Of a DNA stretch of 64,000 nt, positions 57,097-64,000 are shown in pieces. Positions within the stretch are counted from its first letter, which is position 1. The number at the start of each line of letters is the position of its first letter. The notes under the pieces are model-generated. The model had not been told where the DNA came from. It did no database searches and saw nothing but the letters and a program-made list of their open reading frames with translations. The stretch spans positions 36,343,768-36,407,767 of the forward strand of contig JACSVZ010000009.1 of assembly GCA_014706295.1 (NCBI GenBank). Direction: 5' to 3'. The translations under genes and the position numbers were made by a program. This stretch comes from Lycocorax pyrrhopterus obiensis. Lineage: Eukaryota > Chordata > Aves > Passeriformes > Paradisaeidae.

Positions 57097-59114
57097 GCTT
57101 TGTAAGTTTTACAGAAAAAGTTGGAGATATGCAGAGTGTACGGCACATGTAAGAGCCTCCTGCCAGGGCTGTGCTTTATCCAGCGCTGGGTTAGTCGATG
57201 CAATTTGTGGTCAATGTCTGGAATCACATTCAACGCCTCTTTGCTCTTCCTTTGAGTACCATTGCTCTGCTCATTACTGCAACGAATTAACCACAGTCTC
57301 TAATCTTCTGTGGGGCCTAAAGTTTCTGCATCCAGCAACACACAGAACCCTATCCTTGCACAATGTGTCAAGGGGCTCTAAATGCATCCTTAAATGCTGC
57401 TTAAACTAGGATGAGTTTAAATATCCATTAAAGCTTTTCTCTGTTTTGGGATGGGGAGATGAGGGTGTAAATATTTATGAAAAAAGAGTCATTTAGGTGC
57501 AATGTCCCAGGTTTGAAAAACTTGGCCCATAAAATATATGCAGCGACGGTGCTTGTGGTTATATAAGATAACAAAATTCATAACTCATTCGGATTAATCT
57601 CTCAAGTTACTACAAGGGACATATTGTGTTCACATCCATGTTGCCTGATTATGAATTTATATTCCAGTTTTTCAACCTAATAGATGTACACAGTTTAAAA
57701 TGGCTGGCAAGGGCTATAGGGTTTGGAGTATAAACTCTGTTCCCTATGTTCATGAAGCACCGAATGGATGCCTGACCCTCCTTGGAAAGAGCCGAGTCTC
57801 TCCCATGTCAGCCTGCAAAGAACTGCCCATCTGAATGCCAAAAAAAGTAGAATAAATTATTTCCTTCAGATACACATTAGAATGTGCTCAACCTCAGCGC
57901 TCTTTTTCACATGTTCAGTTCATTTGTGAATTCTCTGGAAGTCGAGTTTTTTGTTCGAACTTTTGGACTCCTTGTGATCTGGCTGGAAACTGGAGCACAC
58001 GGAGCCTCGGACGTAATCAGAAAATGCCGTGTGAAAACGAGGACTGCTGGGAGCAGCATCTTTGTTAAATTCCAGCTACTCTGGACTCCTTCCTTGCTGC
58101 TCAAGCCCTGAGCTCGCTGGTCGTAGGGCTCTGTGTGCAGTCTGAATTGATTTCTGAGCCCAGCTAAGGGAAAGAGTTAAGCTTGTTCTCCCCTTCTCGT
58201 TGGCAGAAAGTTTGCAGTTTAAAATTACATACTGACTCTGGTGTAGAGACACAAGAAATTATAGAGCAGACACTGTCCAGGACAACGTATAATTTAAAAT
58301 GTACTAAAGAATGTATACCACATGGCAAAGTAAGTGAAGTGCTTCTTCAAATATAAGTGTTTTGCATAGAAAGGCTGTAATTATCCACTCCTAGGGAAAT
58401 GTTTGCATTCATTCTAAATCAATATTTACTATTCATCTCTTGTGTTCAACAAAACAAGGATTTAACATTTTTTTGTTTTAATGAGGTACTAAGACTACAA
58501 TAATACTACAATGTAATTGTCTTGATACAAAATATTGCTAAATTGTGTTGCTATTTCGGGAGCAAACAGTTTTTAAGAGGAGGGGTGTCCCTATTTGTGA
58601 AATGTTACTGCAGTAACACACAATTCAAACCCAGCCAAGCAGGGACGCTCACCAGTTCCAAAGAGCTGTTAAAGCCGCCTCTCTGTTAAGGCCCTTAACT
58701 GGGATCATTCGGGTGAGTCCTCTGACTCCCCCCGAAAGTATCAGCCTCTTTATAATGATTCCTTTTCAGCTGGCATCTCAACAACCACAACAACGATGTG
58801 ATTTCTTTCTCTGGTTTTAAGCTTGGGTGTTTTTTTTCCCCCCCTCTCCCAACATCTTTCAGCCAGGCAGCAGCCACCGAGGGTGGGCAGTAATTGGGCT
58901 GCAGCTGGCTCCGCACGCTGGTTCAAACCTGTTGATGCAAATGGAGTTTCCTGAACTTCACCCTCCTGGGAAAATATGGGGGGGATTGGGAAAGTTTGCA
59001 GGATGATATCAGAGCTCGATCCTTTATCTTTTTCAAGGAGCTGATCTACCTCGAAAAAGTTTGATGCGGTACTTGGGGAGGACATGGCAAAGGAAAAAAG
59101 TCCTAAAATTGCAT
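57097..59114. other. Noncoding stretch, no gene recognised
   Basis: Unique sequence. The part at about 58250-58560 is AT-rich and repeat-free with TAATTA-like cores, and could be another conserved noncoding element, though I see no strong motif grouping. A pyrimidine run (T8 followed by C7-8) lies at about 58831-58847. Confidence 0.55.
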
Positions 59115-59198
59115 GGGAAAGTCACTGCCCGTGGTGAGGGGGGGCTTGGAACCAGATGAGTTTAAGGTCCCTTCCAACCCAAACCATTCTATGATTCC
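59115..59198 (+). mobile_element. CR1 retrotransposon fragment, 3' tail, + orientation
   Basis: Short sense CR1 3' end: CACTGCCCGTGGTGAGGGGG, then GGCTTGGAACCAGATGAGTT, then TAAGGTCCCTTCCAACCCAA, then ACCATTCTATGATTC. The last part is one and a half intact ATTCTATG tail units. The tail matches the standard subgroup closely. Confidence 0.93.
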
Positions 59199-62100
59199 TG
59201 CACCAGGATTCGGGTGGAATGAGAGCATCTGAGAAGGATCAGAGTCTCTGGGAGGAACAGCACATTTAATCACAGCCTGTGGCACTGCTGTTCTGTGGTT
59301 AGGAGGATGTCCTTGCACCAAGCGTCCCTCTCTTTGAATTTACCTGGCATGTCTTAAGAAGTAATTCTCAAACTTCTCCAACTTCAAAAAAACCCAACAA
59401 GCATGCATTTTTGGCACTGCTGTGGCTCCATGTGAATCAAATCAGATAACTGGAAACACTTTAGTTGGAAAATCCTTTAAAATCCTTTTCTTTAATCTCT
59501 TATTTTTTATTCTTGCACACTGCCCACCATATTCCAGGCTCTAGCCTACCCTTCCCTACACTAAATGCTTCCACTTCTGCTGCTAAAATTCACAGTACGA
59601 GCATAGGCTCTTGAGTGGATTTCAATCTTGTGCTCAAGCAGATTGTCCTGTATTTTTTCCCTGAGTCTGAAGTCATTCTGTCCTCTTAGAAAATCATGCA
59701 CATAAATGGGGTCAATAGCCCTGAGAGAAGAACAGTCTCTTTCCCCAGCAAATGTTATTGTAACTGGTGTTTTAATTCTCCAGATATCACTCTCAGTGTA
59801 CCGGGTAACAAAAGGCTGTGTAGTGCCTAAGAATTCAGCAGTGATCCAGGGAAAAAGCAGAAGGTTAAGAGCAAGTTCCTAAAGTCTGTAAAATCAATGG
59901 GACACTAGAAAGGGAACTGAAGTGTACCAGAAGGGACCTCTTGAGGGTCATTAAAAAAAGCAGAAACTGATTATGAACAGAGCTTTTACCCAAAGAACTG
60001 GAGGGGGCCAGCAAAATCATTCTGCTGCACTCCAGTTAAATGTCTAATAGTGGAGACATTTTCTACACAGCCCATAAAGGATAATGAGGATGCCTTTGAT
60101 AGCTTTCAAGAAAGTTGTTCTTGTCGGTGTTCACAAAAACATGATCTGGGCAAACACTCTCTGCACATGCAGCCCATGGTGATCGTACACAGACGGTGAA
60201 AGGGAAGATGGCAGCCCAAAACTCTGCATTACACCCCTGAAATACATCCTGTCAGTTACATGTGGGAAAAATGGGATTAACCTGACAATATGATGTAAAC
60301 TGCACTAGTGATGAAGCTTGGTGTTGTCTACTGGTTTGGTGCCTCACCTTGCTGCGATGGGGAATGTAAGGAGAGGTGACAAAATCGGGTGACTTCCTCC
60401 AGAATGAGTGAGAAATAGGAATTCATCCTAAAACTTACTGAAATTGATTGTGAACAGCAAAGTTTGCGTTAGAATCTAATTGCTTTCTGCTCAGCTTCTG
60501 TGTTGGGAAAGCAATCCACGGTAGTGGGAATTGGAATGTTTGTTCTCCTCCTGTCTCTGACCCTGATCCTCTGTGTGGTTCTGGGTGAGTCACAACTTTG
60601 CTGTGATTCATTTTCCCAACAAATTAGTATGATCCAACTTGCAGATCTTACTGGTGTACTCTAAGAATGATTTGTAAAAAAAAATTAAGTGAAATTGTGT
60701 TTTAGAAGTTAAGGGTTTTACTGGCCACCTTAAAAGTAGAGATCTGGCTCATAGAAAGCAGACTCTGCTCTGCTTTTAGACTATAGAGCAGTTCTGTTGG
60801 GGAAAAATACCAGAAACCTTTCTAGTAAAAATGAACTTTGAGTTCTTTGTACTTCAGAGGAAACAAACCTTTTCTCCAGAAACAGGCGTTCACAGGGATG
60901 AACTGAATATGAGTCAGTCCAACAGTGCTACAGCCAAATTGTGAAACTTTTGTGTCATCACCCTGTGATTCCAGCTATCTTCAATTAATAGAAAAAAATG
61001 CAGGAAATTCAGGTGGAAGGAATGCATGGAAATTGAAGTCAAAGAAAAATATTCGTTGTGGCCTTGGCAAAGTGAGTTTTCTAAGCTGAAGGAGCTTTTA
61101 AGCAATTAGCATCTGCTGTGTGCAATTACCGAGTGACACGCAGCCCCAGATGGAGGGCTCAGCAGCCAGTGGCCATCTGGATTTCAGTCTTTTTCAAGGG
61201 TAGGCTCTGTTCTGGGTTTCACCTGGCCCAGGAGAGAGACTTCCCTCTGCCCCACGTCACACAGTCAGCCTTGAGTCATTGGTGGGGGAAACAGTGAGAC
61301 AATTCCTCCAGGTCTCTCAGGTCCAAAGCTTTCTGAAGTCACCGGAAAGATTATGACTGGAGATGTTGACCTCTGAATTGATGCATTGCCCCCAGTTTTC
61401 CAAAATGAGGTAAGTTACTCGGCTAAACTCCACCTCTGAGCTGTAAAAGTGGCTTGATGTGCTCCAGCCTCCATAGGGACATATGGCTTGGGAGCCTCAG
61501 CATCTGAAATTACACAAAGAAAAACAGCTCTTAAAGGCAGAATTTTGTCAATAGACTTTTTTATTTACAAAAAATGCAATTAAATTTTTCTTAGAAGTGC
61601 TGAGAGGTATCAGACCCAGCCACAGAGACTAATTCTCTGAAGTAATGTAGTTTTTAAAGTGAAACTATAGTTTCGTTTGTGAAATTCAAAGAATAAAAAT
61701 CAAAACCAACTAGCAAACAGCTTCTGACTACTCTGTATCTAAAAACGGGCCACTCTCATTTGGTCCTTTTAAAAATTGTGAACCCATAATGCTCATATGC
61801 CGAGTTCAGCATGATGAAAATGAAAATGGTTGAGGTATAAACCTTTGGAAAACAGGGTTTATAATGGAAACTGTAATTGACTCTCAACTACCGCATCAAG
61901 AATACAATGCTATAATACATAGCCTCGTTCTTGGGATCCCAGCTCTGCTTCTGACCTCAGGCTGGCAGACAAACACCTCACCACAGAGCTAACTAATGGT
62001 TATAGCTTTGGTGTTTTTGTTGTTAGTTGTTTCTTCTTTTTTTTTTTTTTTTCATGCAAGAGGAACATGGCAAGTGAAGAAAATTTATAGGAGCAAAGCA

Positions 62101-64000
62101 AAATTGGCCGACAGTTCAAAAGTTCTCTCTTGTAAGTTTTTGATATTTTTCCCAATCACTGGTTCTTGTTCAGCTCCTAAGACTGAGGAGATGCCATGAT
62201 TCTACTCTGGATGAACATTTTATTTTGGCTGGTAATTTTATTCCTCTCAGCTTTACAAATAGTTTAACTACTCCTTCAAAGGTCACAAATTTGGTTATTC
62301 TGAATGGAGAAGACCAAAAAGGACCAATATCTTTGCAGCTCTTGACTTTCCCTTCTCTGCATGCCTAATGGAGAACAGAGGCAAACCAAACATTCTATTG
62401 ATCTTATTAAAGATGCTTCCCAAAGCCTTTGCCTGGGCTGAGCCAGGGTGCTACCTTTGCTGCCAGTTTTGGCTCCCATGACATCTTGTCATTTTGGGCT
62501 ACACGGTAGTAGCAGTAGCAAAGTACCAGTTCTAGCTGAAAATATCATTAAAGGTGGTGAAATGGGGAAGACCAGGAAGTTCATCGAGGGAGAACCACCA
62601 GTCATCTATGGCTGGCAAACCCATGTGCAGACATGTGAAATGAAAATACCCTGAGTTCAGCATGCATTGAAAAAAAAAGATAGATTCTACTGAGGTGATT
62701 GAGCTTGAAGTACTTTAAAAATTCCTGCTGTTCTGTGCAGCAATAGGTTATCAAATTTGTATTTTCTTAAGTATTGAAGGACGCACATCAGAAGCATTTT
62801 CTGTCCATATCTGGCCTTCTTTCCACTGCAGATTAAAAATAAAATTAATTGCTCTCGTTTCTTTAGGCATTGAAAATGAGACAGAGCCATAAGCTTCGAT
62901 CTTGGTAGACCTACACCTTCTCCTCTGCCGGCTTTTGCAGTGGCTGTAGTGGTGTTTACAGCTGTACCAGGTGAGTGCACAGGCAGAGCAGCTCACAGCT
63001 TCGTTGGTGATCACTATTGGCACTTTTCAAATCCAGGGAAAGAGGTCATGGATATTCCACCAGCATAATTTACCTCTTCTTAGGCGAGCTTCCTAGTGAC
63101 GGTCCCATGGGCACTCTTTTTTCTTACCTTTAGCCATTGAACACCTTCCATAGCAAACTATCCTGTTGATGTCAGTGTAGAGAATCTGGAACCCAACCCA
63201 GAATATTATTGTTAAATCTCTTTTTCCTGGAATAGAGAAAATTTACCTTTACTGGCAACCATGCCTTTATTCAAATGCTGCTCCTTGTGAAAATGATTGG
63301 AAAATTGCCAGTGCAAACAACAAACAAAAACTCCAAGAAGTGGCCCTTTATGACGAGTGATTTATGATTTATGCTCTAAACTATATAAACTACGTATTTC
63401 TATTTGGATTTCGAAAAACAAGCCAGGAAAAAACAACAATAGCTCAGCAAAAACAAATGTGTACAGTTGTGGAATGTTAGTACAGTCTTTGGCAAGGGAT
63501 CAAATAGAGATAAGGCTCGATTCTATAGGGGTATTAACATTTTTTAAAGCCATCAATGTGAAATAAATCTGAGAATGTATGTTTAAATTATAAAAAAAAA
63601 AATACAGCATGAATATGCATTTTGTAGTTAACTGCTCCCTGTTGTTTTGGGCTCTTGTCCTGCTTTAGCACGATTTTTGAGGAGGAAAATCCTGACTGGA
63701 GCACAAGTTACATTTCAAGTCCTATTTTAGGTGATTTGCAATTGTGGATTTCCCTATTTTTTCTTATCATTTTTCTTTGATTTGCTTTTTTAAGAGTATT
63801 ATCCAACTCAGCTTGGCACGGCTCAAGTGCACAACTGCAACCTTTTGCATGACCCAAAAGTCAGTGCCACTCTGTGGGTTGGCAGTTTGCAAATAAAACA
63901 TATCCTTAATGAAGTGTGGAAGCTCCTGTTCTTTTCCTTCCTCAGGAGACGTGCCTTAATCTCTGGCTCAGAGCCTTGTCAAATGCTGCAGTACAGAACT
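59199..64000. other. Noncoding stretch, no gene recognised
   Basis: Unique sequence to the window edge with a T run near 62038-62052 and A-rich spots. No recognisable transposon. Splice-like sites occur at 61410 (GTAAGT) and 62971 (GTGAGT). The latter closes a 30-base exon-like segment treated as a finding. No gene can be supported. Confidence 0.6.

Noticed and set aside
58918..58932. GGTTCAAACC, resembling a tRNA T-loop / B box
   Set aside because: No A box, acceptor stem or cloverleaf can be drawn around it.
61330..61409. Segment before the strong donor GAG|GTAAGT at 61410
   Set aside because: Stops in all frames between the plausible acceptor and the donor.
1..64000. Bacterial, phage or CRISPR-type system
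   Set aside because: There is no dense coding, no regularly spaced identical repeats, no ribosome-binding-site pattern and no recognisable prokaryotic gene. The CR1 fragments show it is vertebrate nuclear DNA.

Overview
The window looks like bird nuclear DNA: noncoding, moderately AT-rich, with short 5'-truncated fragments of CR1, the dominant avian non-LTR retrotransposon. Twelve CR1 fragments are recognisable, seven on the + strand and five on the - strand. Most end in the typical CR1 3' tail, which reads ATTCTATG-like on the element's sense strand. I see no operon-like packing, Shine-Dalgarno sites or dense reading frames, and stop codons are frequent in all frames. I cannot name the species. 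Crocodilians and turtles also carry CR1, but the sequences here are closest to what I know of bird CR1.

I could not recognise any protein-coding gene, tRNA, rRNA, CRISPR array or intact autonomous mobile element. The longest reading frames are about 239 codons at 2102-2821 and about 158-168 codons on the - strand at 54615-55231. Both lie in locally GC-rich patches, overlap other open frames and resemble no protein family I know, so I treat them as chance. The window is best read as intergenic sequence (a gene desert) or the inside of one or more very large introns.

Layout. 1-5.4 kb: unique sequence with a GC-rich patch at about 1.97-2.65 kb holding a perfect 14-bp stem inverted repeat. 5.4-22.9 kb: five CR1 fragments, plus unique AT-rich blocks that look like candidate conserved noncoding elements, at about 10.0-10.34, 15.3-15.6 and 17.6-17.77 kb. 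22.9-43 kb: only one CR1, with further candidate regulatory blocks at about 23.6-24.25, 27.17-27.5 and 36.1-36.33 kb. 43-59 kb: CR1-richer, with two AT-rich short-repeat clusters (48.85 and 50.57 kb), a 29-base T run (54.3 kb) and a GC-rich patch (54.9-55.24 kb). 59-64 kb: unique sequence.

The regulatory calls rest only on sequence texture and stacked motifs (homeodomain TAATTA, TALE TGACAG, E-box CAGCTG, POU octamer). No alignment was possible. The observations I would check first are the duplicated homeodomain module at 27.4 kb, the TGACAG dyad at 23.65 kb, the CpG-bearing block at 10.0-10.34 kb, the hairpin at 2.56 kb, and a phase-compatible set of exon-like segments on the + strand. That last set could well be chance.
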